Below the pieces are notes generated by a model. It ran no database searches, was not told the DNA's origin, and saw only the letters and a list, made by a program, of their open reading frames with translations. A stretch of DNA of 64,000 nucleotides from Thermoleophilia bacterium (lineage in GTDB: Bacteria > Actinomycetota > Thermoleophilia > Miltoncostaeales > Miltoncostaeaceae): positions 1-64,000 of the forward strand of contig SHVE01000007.1 in the NCBI GenBank assembly GCA_009694365.1. The letters are read 5' to 3'. Position numbers and translations under genes: made by a program. Shown in pieces: positions 33,373 to 41,305 of the stretch (its first letter is position 1; every line of letters starts with the position of its first letter).

Positions 33373-34749
33373 CTACGAGAGGTAGGGCGCGACGCCCTCG
33401 CCCTGCTGGGCGGCGTCCATCACCATCTCGCTGATGGTGGGGTGCGCGTGGATGATCTCGCCGAGGTCGCGCATGGTGTAGCCGTCGCTCATCGCGACCC
33501 CCACCTCGTGGATCATCTCCACCGCATGGGCGCCCATGATGGTGGCACCCAGCAGCAGGTCCGTATCGGCATCTGCGATGAGCTGGGCGAAGCCGTCGCG
33601 CTCGCCCTCGCCGAGTGCCTTGCCCGATCCGGCGAAACGGGCTTGACCGACCTTGATTGCGATGCCCATCTCGGCGGCGGTGTCGCGGTTGAGCCCGACG
33701 GTGGCGATCTCGGGGTGCGTGTAGATACAGGAGGGAACCACGGTGCGGTCCATCGGCACGAGGTGTGGTCCGAGGATGTTTTCGGCGGCGCGGGCTCCCT
33801 CCGCGGATGCCAGATGCGCCAGTTGCAGGCCGCCGATGCAGTCGCCGACACCCCACACCGCCGGGTTGGCGGTACGGAGGAAGTCGTCCACCACGAGATA
33901 TCCACGATCGTTCACCTCGACCCCCACGGTGTCGAGGCCGATGTCGCGGGTCTGGGGCGTGCGACCGATGGATACCAACAGCGCCGCGGCGGAAATCTCG
34001 GTGCCGTCGTCCAGCGTCACGGTGACGCCGGCGTCGGAGTACGCGGTGACCTCCGCGAGCTTGCGCCCGAGGTGGATCTGGGCGCCGTCCGTCTCGAGGT
34101 GCTTCTGGAACTGCTTGGCGGTACGGCTGTCGATCCCGGCGAGGATCCGCGGAAGCATCTCCACCATCGTCACCGTCACGCCGAGCGGCTGGAAGAGGCT
34201 GGCGAACTCACAGCCGATGACTCCCGCGCCCAAAATGATCATGCTCTCGGGTACCTCGGGCAGCACCAAGACGTCGTTGGAGGTGAGTACCGCGGGGTGG
34301 TCCATGTCGATTCCCGGGATGCCCGCGGGCTCGGTGCCTGTGGCCACCACGAGGTGGTCGTAGGGGTAGCGGGTGCCGTCCACCACTACCCCGTCGCCGT
34401 CGATCACTCCCTGCCCCCGTACCACCATCACACCCTTGCGCTTGCAGGCGGCCTCGACCCCCCCGCGCATCGTGCCCACGATGTCGTCCTTGCGGCGCAT
34501 CATGGCGGCGAAGTCGTAGCCCACCTCGCCAACGATGATTCCGAACTGCTTGGCCTCGCGGATCTTCCGAAGCAGGTCGCTCGCGGCGAGCAGCGCCTTG
34601 GTGGGGATGCAGCCCCAGTTGAGGCATGTCCCACCGAGTTCGGCACGCTCCACCAGAACCACTTGGGCGCCCAACTGGGCGGCACGCAGCGCAGCGACAT
34701 CGCCACCGGGGCCGCCGCCGAGCACGACCACGCGCGGCCCATCGCTCAT
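33373..34749 (-). CDS. lpd: Dihydrolipoyl dehydrogenase (E3)
   Basis: The 458-residue flavoenzyme reoxidises the lipoyl groups of 2-oxoacid dehydrogenases with NAD+. It has the FAD fold VVVLGGGPGGDVAALRA, the redox disulphide GGTCLNWGCIPTKAL, the NAD site MIILGAGVIGCEFASLF, the second FAD motif AVWGVGDCIGG and the C-terminal catalytic His-Glu pair in EIIHAHPTISEMV. Its ATG overlaps the stop of the E2-E1 gene by four bases, so the E3 is translated with its own complex. Confidence 0.96.
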   Translation of the reverse strand: MSDGPRVVVLGGGPGGDVAALRAAQLGAQVVLVERAELGGTCLNWGCIPTKALLAASDLLRKIREAKQFGIIVGEVGYDFAAMMRRKDDIVGTMRGGVEAACKRKGVMVVRGQGVIDGDGVVVDGTRYPYDHLVVATGTEPAGIPGIDMDHPAVLTSNDVLVLPEVPESMIILGAGVIGCEFASLFQPLGVTVTMVEMLPRILAGIDSRTAKQFQKHLETDGAQIHLGRKLAEVTAYSDAGVTVTLDDGTEISAAALLVSIGRTPQTRDIGLDTVGVEVNDRGYLVVDDFLRTANPAVWGVGDCIGGLQLAHLASAEGARAAENILGPHLVPMDRTVVPSCIYTHPEIATVGLNRDTAAEMGIAIKVGQARFAGSGKALGEGERDGFAQLIADADTDLLLGATIMGAHAVEMIHEVGVAMSDGYTMRDLGEIIHAHPTISEMVMDAAQQGEGVAPYLS

Positions 34750-37700
34750 GAGAAGGTCATCTCCCGGCCCACAAGGGCGTCCTCGAGAACCCGCTGCTGT
34801 TCGAGCTGGTGGGTCTGCGGATAGCCCTCACTCACCGATGCGCGCGCCGGGCGGCCGACGTATCCGAACGCCGTGATGGGCAACAGACGCTCGATGCGGC
34901 GGGTCACGAACGACCACGCGCCCATGTTCCGCGGCTCTTCCTGCACCCACTGGACGGTCTCGAGGCCCGGGTAGCTCTCGTACAGGGCGAGGAGTTCCTC
35001 GCGGGGGAACGGGTAGAGCTGTTCGATACGGCCGATCGCGAGTTCGGGGTGGTTCTCTCGATCGGCGTGTGCGTCAAGCTCATGGAAGATCTTGCCGGTG
35101 CAGAGCATGAGGCGGGTGACCTTCGATTCGTGGCCGACGGCGCGCGGATCGGGGATGACCGGCTGGAACCGGCCCTTCGTGAGGTCCTCAAGGCTGCACG
35201 ATGCCGCCTTGGCACGCAGGAGGCTCTTGGGCGTGAACACCACGAGCGGGCGAATTTCGTCGAGCAGGCCCTGGCGCCGGAGCAGGTGGAAGTAGTTGTC
35301 GGCCGTGGAGCAGTTGGCGATGCGCATGTTGCCCTCGGCGGCGAGGCGCAAGAAGCGTTCGGGACGACCGGACGAGTGCTCCGGGCCGTTGCCCTCGTAG
35401 CCGTGCGGCAGCAGCAGGGTGAGCCGCGAATGCACGCCCCACTTGGCCTGGCCGGCCGAAATGAACTGGTCGATCATGATCTGCGCGCCGTTGGCGAAGT
35501 CCCCGTACTGGGCCTCCCAGAGCACCAATGCCTCGGGGGCCTGGGTGGAGTAGCCGTACTCGAAGCCCACGCACGCGGATTCTGACAGTGGGCTGTTGTG
35601 GATCTCGAACGACGCCTTGGCGCGCAGGAGGTGTTGCAGGGGCACGTACACCTCGCCCTTGTGCGCGATGTACGACTCGTTATGGCTGATCTCGTGCAGC
35701 TCGACATGGCGCTGGCTGAAGGTCCCCCGCGCCACGTCCTGACCCGTGAGGCGGATCGGCACGCCATCGGTGAGGAGCGATGCGAACGCCAGCGCCTCGG
35801 CGTGGGCCCATGTGATGGCGCTGTCCTGACTGAGGGCGGCGCGACGGCGGTCCAACTGCGGCGTGAGCTTCGCGTGGACCTCGAAGCCGTCGGGCGGGAG
35901 GTGCAACTGCTCGTTGAGGCTGCGCAGGGAGGTGGCCGAGACGGCGGTCTTGACCTGGCTCGTGCGCGCGCGACGCCGCTTGTCGGACGAGGTGTCGTGA
36001 TCGGACCCCTGCTCCAGACCCGACACCACGCGCTTGTGGGCCGCCGCCATCCGGTTCTCGGCGGCCTGCGTCATGGTGGTGTAGTCGCCGTCGGTTATCA
36101 CGCCGTCCGCAATGAGGCGGTCGGCGTAGAGGCGGGCCACGGTGGGGTGGTCCTTGATGGTGCGCGCCATGACCGGCTGGGTGTACGCGGGCTCGTCCAG
36201 TTCGTTGTGACCGAGGCGCCGGTAGCCGATGAGATCGATGAGGACGTCGTCCTGGAACCGCTCGCGATACGTCACCGCGAGCCGGACTGCGGCCATACAG
36301 GCGTCGATGTCGTCGGCGTTCACGTGCACGATGGGCATGTCGAAGCCCTTGGCGAGGTCGCTCGCATAGCGCGTGGAGCGGCTGTCCTCGGGATCAGTGG
36401 TAAACCCGACCTGGTTGTTGACGATGACGTGGATGGTGCCGCCGGTGGTGTACCCGGCGAGGTCCTGCAGGTTGAGGGTCTCCGCCACGACGCCCTGCCC
36501 GGGGAACGCAGCGTCGCCATGTATGAGCACGGCGACGGCACGGGAGGCATCGTGGGTGGCGATGGGCTCGGCGCGGAGTGTCTGCCGGGCGCGGGTGCGA
36601 CCCTCGGTGACGGCGTTGACCTGCTCGAGGTGGCTGGGGTTGGCGGCAAGGGTCACGTGCACGGTCTTGCCCGTACGCGAGGCGAAGGTTCCCTCGGCGC
36701 CCAGGTGGTACTTCACATCGCCCGCTGCGGCGTAGGGCTCGCCGTCGGGGTGCTCGTCGTTGGCGTCCTCGACGTGGCCCTCGAACTCGGCCAGGACCGA
36801 CTCGGGTGGGCGCCCCACGGTGTGGGTGATGCTCGCGAGACGACCGCGGTGGGCCATGCCGATGATGACCTCGGGAACACCGTTGGCGGCGAGCATCTCG
36901 ATGGTCTCGTCCATCATCGGGATGAGGGCGTCACAGCCCTCGAGCGAGAAGGTCTTCTGCCCGATGTAGGTACGGCGCAGGAAGCGCTCGAAGACTTCGA
37001 CGGAGATGAGGCGGTCGAGCACGGCGGTGCGCCCGCCGGGCGGGAGGGGAGTCCTCACTTGGCCGCTCTCAATGAATTCGCGCAGCCACTGGCGCTGGTC
37101 GTGATCGGAGATGTGCTCGAGTTCGTACGCGATGGTGCTGCAATAGGTGGCCGTGAGCGCGGGGTACGCGTCGGCGAACGTGATCCCGGGTACGGCGACG
37201 CCGAGCAGCGAGGCGGGCACCATCGCCATCATTTCGTGCGTCAGGCCCACCCATGCCGGGTCGAGCGACGGGTCGCCCGGCGGTGCGGATCCGAGCGGGT
37301 CGAGATGCGCGGCGAGATGGCCGTAGGTGCGGAACGAGCGCAGGAGCGACATGGCCCCGGCCAGCGACCGCAGCGTCTCCTCGTCGGCGGTGGCGGGCAT
37401 GTCCGGCGCAGCGGGCGAGGAGGCGTCGGCGGTGTGATCGAGCGTGAGCGGGGGCAGGGAGGGAAGGCTCAGTTGGGTGCGGATCTCGTCGTAGAAGGCG
37501 TCGTCGCCCGCCAGCAGGCCGGCGATATCGCGCAGGAAGGCGCCGCTCTCCGCACCTTGGATCACCCGGTGGTCGTAGGTAGAGGTCACGGTCACCACCT
37601 TCGACACGCCCCACTGGGCCAGCAACGCGCCGGGAACGTCCTCGAGCCCGCTGGGCCACGTGATGCCCCCCGTGGCAACGATCGTTCCCTGGCCGCTCAT

Positions 37701-38996
37701 GAGTCGCGGTACCGATGCGGTCGTGCCGAAGCCCCCCGGGTTTGTGAGTGTGACGCCCGCACCCCGCAACTCGTCGGGGCTGATCTTCCCCACTCGCGAG
37801 CGCTGGATCAGATCGTCGAACGCCGCGCGAAACTCTTGGAACCCCAGCGCCGTGCAGTCACGGATGACCGGCACGAGTAGCGAGTGGCTGCCGTCCTTGC
37901 GCTCCACATCCACCGCGATGCCCAGATCGATCGTGTCGCGCGGAACCTTGTGTGGGCTGCCGTCCACACGGGCAAAGGCCGTGGCCATCACCGGTGTCTG
38001 TTCGATTGCTCGGACGATGGCCCACGCGACGATGTGGGTGAACGACAACTTGCCGCCACCGGCCACGGCGAGGGCTTCGTTCAGCCGCCGGCGCTCGGCA
38101 TCGAGCATGGCCACCGAGATGGTGCGGAATGTGGTGGCGGTGGGGATGGAGCGGCTCTCGTCCATGTACTCGGCCAGTGCGGCGGCCGGCCCCGTGAGCT
38201 TGACCAGAGCCTCCCCCGGGGGTGGTGCGGGGACGGGTATCCCGCCGCTTCCCACCTCGCCCTGTCCCGCGTGCTCAACGTCGGCGCGACGGATGAGCCC
38301 GCCGGGGCCGGTGCCGTCGACGGTGTCGAGGTCGATGCCCTGTTCAAACGCCACGCGGCGGGCGATGGGTGACGCGGCCACATCACGGAGCGGGGGCGGA
38401 GGGGCGGACGCGGCAGCAGGTGGGGTGTGGGCGGTCGGAGCGCCGTTGGTGGCCGCGATTCCCACGGCGATCGTGCCGAGGGGCCTCGTCACATCGAACA
38501 CCGCGCCGTCGGGTGCGGCGATCTCGGCCAGCGTGCCGGTGGCGGGGGAGGGGACCTCAAGATCCACCTTGTCCGTGGAGACCTCCACCACGATCTCGTC
38601 ACGGGCCACCGGGTCGCCAACGGCCTTCTTCCACGCCACCACGGTGCCCTCGGTCACCGACTCCATGTCGGGGAGTTGGATGGGCACCAGCGTGGCGGGA
38701 CCCGCATCCGTGCGGGGCGCGGCAGCGACGGGGGATGTGCCGTTGTTGGACACCATCTCGCCGAGAAGGGCACCCACCGCAACGGCGACCCCGGCCGCGG
38801 CGCTGATGCTCTGCAAGACACCCGACGCCGGCGCCGGGATCTCCACGTCCACCTTGTCCGTGGTTACCTCGAGAAGGGTCTCGCCCTCCTCGACCGTGTC
38901 ACCGATGGACTTCTTCCACTCGATCACGGTTCCCTCGGTCACCGATTCGCCGAGGACCGGAAGGAGGATATGGATTGTCGTTCCCGCAGTTGTCAC
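34746..38996 (-). CDS. kgd: Self-contained 2-oxoglutarate dehydrogenase E2-E1 fusion with two lipoyl domains
   Basis: One 1416-residue protein spans most of the complex that turns 2-oxoglutarate into succinyl-CoA. From GTG 38996 the order is: lipoyl domain 1 (about 7-82, lipoyl Lys 48 in TDKVDVE), lipoyl domain 2 (about 102-178, Lys 143 in TDKVDLE), a Pro/Ala linker, and a peripheral-subunit-binding domain (about 207-241, SPIARRVAFEQGIDL). The E2 acyltransferase follows (about 270-510, ending STYDHRVIQGAESG, with Gln at the HxxxD Asp as in mycobacterial KGD). Then comes E1 (about 540-1410, with FSLEGCDALIPMMDETIE, GMAHRGRLASI, LHGDAAF-type IHGDAAFPGQGVVAETLNL, FEYGYSTQAPEALVLWEAQ and LLLPHGYEGNGPEHSSGRPE). 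Mycobacterial KGD and corynebacterial OdhA match E2 core plus E1 but have no lipoyl domain. An in-frame ATG 39209 exists, but the extra 71 codons come from repeat DNA. Confidence 0.93.
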   Translation of the reverse strand: MTTAGTTIHILLPVLGESVTEGTVIEWKKSIGDTVEEGETLLEVTTDKVDVEIPAPASGVLQSISAAAGVAVAVGALLGEMVSNNGTSPVAAAPRTDAGPATLVPIQLPDMESVTEGTVVAWKKAVGDPVARDEIVVEVSTDKVDLEVPSPATGTLAEIAAPDGAVFDVTRPLGTIAVGIAATNGAPTAHTPPAAASAPPPPLRDVAASPIARRVAFEQGIDLDTVDGTGPGGLIRRADVEHAGQGEVGSGGIPVPAPPPGEALVKLTGPAAALAEYMDESRSIPTATTFRTISVAMLDAERRRLNEALAVAGGGKLSFTHIVAWAIVRAIEQTPVMATAFARVDGSPHKVPRDTIDLGIAVDVERKDGSHSLLVPVIRDCTALGFQEFRAAFDDLIQRSRVGKISPDELRGAGVTLTNPGGFGTTASVPRLMSGQGTIVATGGITWPSGLEDVPGALLAQWGVSKVVTVTSTYDHRVIQGAESGAFLRDIAGLLAGDDAFYDEIRTQLSLPSLPPLTLDHTADASSPAAPDMPATADEETLRSLAGAMSLLRSFRTYGHLAAHLDPLGSAPPGDPSLDPAWVGLTHEMMAMVPASLLGVAVPGITFADAYPALTATYCSTIAYELEHISDHDQRQWLREFIESGQVRTPLPPGGRTAVLDRLISVEVFERFLRRTYIGQKTFSLEGCDALIPMMDETIEMLAANGVPEVIIGMAHRGRLASITHTVGRPPESVLAEFEGHVEDANDEHPDGEPYAAAGDVKYHLGAEGTFASRTGKTVHVTLAANPSHLEQVNAVTEGRTRARQTLRAEPIATHDASRAVAVLIHGDAAFPGQGVVAETLNLQDLAGYTTGGTIHVIVNNQVGFTTDPEDSRSTRYASDLAKGFDMPIVHVNADDIDACMAAVRLAVTYRERFQDDVLIDLIGYRRLGHNELDEPAYTQPVMARTIKDHPTVARLYADRLIADGVITDGDYTTMTQAAENRMAAAHKRVVSGLEQGSDHDTSSDKRRRARTSQVKTAVSATSLRSLNEQLHLPPDGFEVHAKLTPQLDRRRAALSQDSAITWAHAEALAFASLLTDGVPIRLTGQDVARGTFSQRHVELHEISHNESYIAHKGEVYVPLQHLLRAKASFEIHNSPLSESACVGFEYGYSTQAPEALVLWEAQYGDFANGAQIMIDQFISAGQAKWGVHSRLTLLLPHGYEGNGPEHSSGRPERFLRLAAEGNMRIANCSTADNYFHLLRRQGLLDEIRPLVVFTPKSLLRAKAASCSLEDLTKGRFQPVIPDPRAVGHESKVTRLMLCTGKIFHELDAHADRENHPELAIGRIEQLYPFPREELLALYESYPGLETVQWVQEEPRNMGAWSFVTRRIERLLPITAFGYVGRPARASVSEGYPQTHQLEQQRVLEDALVGREMTFS

Positions 38997-39111
38997 GTTC
39001 GGCACCCGAGGATACGCCGGCACACGGGGGATGGCCCGTGCCTCGGCCACCATGAAACACCGGGGTTCACATGCGATCCCGAGCGGCGCGGGCGGAGACC
39101 GGTGCCCGGCC

Positions 39112-39319
39112 CGTAACAATTCCTCGGACCCTTGCCACCCCCGAGACCCCGGTGTCTGACACTTAACAATTATTGACGGCACGGGCACATGGGCGCCAGT
39201 ACCGGACACCCGACATCGGTCTCAGGCACGTCACAATTCCTCGCACCCCTGCCACTCCCGAGACCCCGGTGTCTGACACTTAACAATTGAGAACACCGGT
39301 GTCCGGCACGTAACAATCG
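39112..39319. repeat. Tandem 60-bp repeat with GTGTCTGACACTTAACAATT palindrome
   Basis: Two 60-bp units, 39112-39171 and 39229-39288, match at all but about four positions. Each runs from CGTmACAATTCCTCG through CCGAGACCCCGGTGTCTGACAC to TTAACAATT. A third partial motif (ACCGGTGTCCGGCACGTAACAAT) lies at 39295-39317. The region fills the gap between the E2-E1 gene and nadC, both on the minus strand. Otherwise 38997-39392 has no gene. The repeat belongs to the same family as at 12.1, 14.7, 43.0 and probably 53.2-53.4 kb. Confidence 0.85.
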
Positions 39320-39392
39320 GCCCCCGATGCGCCTCCCCGGCGGTCGCGACGAAATGGCGACGGGATGTCGTCATTCGCCGGTCCGTGGGCGG

Positions 39393-40205
39393 TCAGTCCA
39401 GATCGAGCGCGAGGTCCAGGACGGGCGCGGAGTGAGTGAGAGCGCCCACGCTTACGAAGTCCACGCCACACGCGGCCGCGCGTGCCACCCCACCTAAGTC
39501 CATGCCACCCGACGCTTCGGTCAGTGCCCGTCCCCTGCACATGGCGACGGCTTCGCGCATGGTCGCGTCGTCCATGTTGTCGAGCAGAACCCGGTCGGCT
39601 CCGGCGTCGAGGGCCCGCCGCACTCCGTCGAGGTCGTCGGCCTCCACTTCGACGGGCACGCCGGGAAGTTCCTCGCGCGCGCGGGCGACCGCGACGAGCA
39701 GGTCAACGCGGCCCACGGCCAAGTGGTTGTCCTTGATCAGCACCATGTCGAATAGGCCCATACGGTGATTGGTACCGCCGCCGGCCACCACCGCCCGTTT
39801 CTCGAGCACCCGCCAACCCGGGGTGGTCTTGCGTGTGTCGAGGACGGTCGCGGGATGCGCGGCATCCACGAAGCGAGCCGTCATCGTGGCGATTCCCGAG
39901 AGGTGTGACAGTCCGTTGAGGAGGGTGCGCTCGGCCGACAACACCGCACGTGCGGTGCCGTCCACGCCCAGCACACTCTCGCCGGGCACAATCTGCGCAC
40001 CGTCGACGGCCTGCCAGATCCCCTCCACTCCCGTCTGGCGCAGCACCTCCTCGCCGAACGCGCGTCCGGCCAGAACGCCACTCGACCGTGCGACCACCCG
40101 GCCGCGGGCGCGAGCCCCGTCGGGGATGATGACCAGCGATGTGACGTCGCCGCGCTCGCCCAGGTCCTCGGCCAGAGCCGCCGCGACGAGGTCGGCCACG
40201 TGCAT
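39393..40205 (-). CDS. nadC: Quinolinate phosphoribosyltransferase (nicotinate-nucleotide pyrophosphorylase)
   Basis: The 270-residue enzyme makes nicotinate mononucleotide from quinolinate and PRPP in de novo NAD synthesis. Family landmarks are LAEDLGERGDVTS, LNGLSHLSGIATMTARFVDA, TRKTTPGWRVLEKRAVVAGG with the following GGTNHRMGLFDMVLIKDNH, VEVEADDLDGVRRAL, LLDNMDD and EASGGMDLGGV. The ATG overlaps the nadA stop by one base. It is the last gene of nadB-nadA-nadC. Confidence 0.96.
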   Translation of the reverse strand: MHVADLVAAALAEDLGERGDVTSLVIIPDGARARGRVVARSSGVLAGRAFGEEVLRQTGVEGIWQAVDGAQIVPGESVLGVDGTARAVLSAERTLLNGLSHLSGIATMTARFVDAAHPATVLDTRKTTPGWRVLEKRAVVAGGGTNHRMGLFDMVLIKDNHLAVGRVDLLVAVARAREELPGVPVEVEADDLDGVRRALDAGADRVLLDNMDDATMREAVAMCRGRALTEASGGMDLGGVARAAACGVDFVSVGALTHSAPVLDLALDLD

Positions 40206-41305
40206 CAGAGCACGAGCATCCGGTCGAGCGCCAGACGGGCGTCGGCGGCCATGTCGTCGTCTACCGTCACGACGTTCGGCACCTCACCGGCGGCGAGGTT
40301 CTCGAGCGCCCAGGTCAACGCGGGGAGCGTGATGCGGTTCATCGTCACGCACGGGCACAGGTCCTCCTTGAGACAGATGACCGTCTTGTCGGGGTGCTGG
40401 ATGCGCAGGCGATCCACCAAGTTCCAATCGGTGCCAATCGCGACGACCGAACCGGCCGGCATCTCATCCAGGCGCCCGATGATGTACTCGGTGCTGCCGT
40501 CCTCGTCGGCGGCCTGCACCACGGGATATGGGCACTCCGGATGCACGATCACCGTCACGTCCGGATGAGCAGCGCGGGTCGCGGCGATCTGCTCGACGGT
40601 GAAGGCGGTGTGCACGTTGCAAAAGCCCTTCCAGAGAACGATCTCGCTGGCGGCGAGGTCGTCGGCGCCGATGCCACCGAGAACGGCCTGTCGCGGATCC
40701 CACACCACGGGATCGGTGGGGGCCATGCCGAGTCGGCAGGCGGTGTTACGCCCGAGGTGCTCGTCGGGGAAGAAAAAGATCATGTCCCCCTGATCCCGCG
40801 CCCAGCGGAACGCCCGCTCGGCATTGCCCGAGGTACACACGGCTCCGCCGTTGCGTCCCACGAACGCCTTGAGGTCGGCGCCGGAGTTCATGTAGGTGAG
40901 TGGCACGATCACGCGGTCGGGGAAGGCGTCGGTGATCTGGCGCCATGCGTCGTCCACCGTGAAGATGTCCGCGCACTCGGCGAGGTGGCACCCGGCGCCG
41001 AGGTCGGGGAGGATCACCCGCTGGTGCGGTTGGGCCAGGATGTCCGCCGCTTCGGCCATGAAGTAGACGCCGAGGAACAGAATGAGGTCCGCACCGGTGG
41101 CCTCGGCGCCGCGACGGGCGAGGCGGAACGAGTCGCCCGTGATGTCGGCGAATCGGATGACCTCGTGCTTCTGGTAGTGGTGTCCGAGAATGACCAGCCG
41201 GTCACCGAGGGTGGCCCGTGCGGCGGTGGCCCGGGCGATGAGCTCGGCCTCGGTGGTCGTTGTCTCGGGCGCCGGGATGCCGCACACCGGGGAACTGGTG
41301 GTCAC
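40205..41305 (-). CDS. nadA: Quinolinate synthase A
   Basis: The 366-residue 4Fe-4S enzyme condenses iminoaspartate with DHAP to give quinolinate. Family features are VILGHHYQKHEVIRFADITG, GADLILFLGVYFMAEAADIL, GCHLAECADIFT (Cys ligand), TYMNSGADLKAFVG, CTSGNAERAF (Cys), FFPDEHLGRNTA, HPECPYPVV (Cys) and CLKEDLCPCVTMNRITL near the C terminus. The start overlaps the nadB stop (ATGA) and the stop overlaps the nadC start, so the three genes are coupled. Confidence 0.96.
   Translation of the reverse strand: MTTSSPVCGIPAPETTTTEAELIARATAARATLGDRLVILGHHYQKHEVIRFADITGDSFRLARRGAEATGADLILFLGVYFMAEAADILAQPHQRVILPDLGAGCHLAECADIFTVDDAWRQITDAFPDRVIVPLTYMNSGADLKAFVGRNGGAVCTSGNAERAFRWARDQGDMIFFFPDEHLGRNTACRLGMAPTDPVVWDPRQAVLGGIGADDLAASEIVLWKGFCNVHTAFTVEQIAATRAAHPDVTVIVHPECPYPVVQAADEDGSTEYIIGRLDEMPAGSVVAIGTDWNLVDRLRIQHPDKTVICLKEDLCPCVTMNRITLPALTWALENLAAGEVPNVVTVDDDMAADARLALDRMLVL

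Noticed and set aside
34809-39159. Long plus-strand open frames across the dehydrogenase gene
   Set aside because: They are antisense to a fully recognisable E2-E1 protein, with low-complexity Arg/Gly/Val composition.
38997-39209. 71-codon N-terminal extension of the E2-E1 protein from ATG 39209
   Set aside because: The extension is translated from palindromic repeat DNA and matches nothing. GTG 38996 lies directly before the first lipoyl domain.
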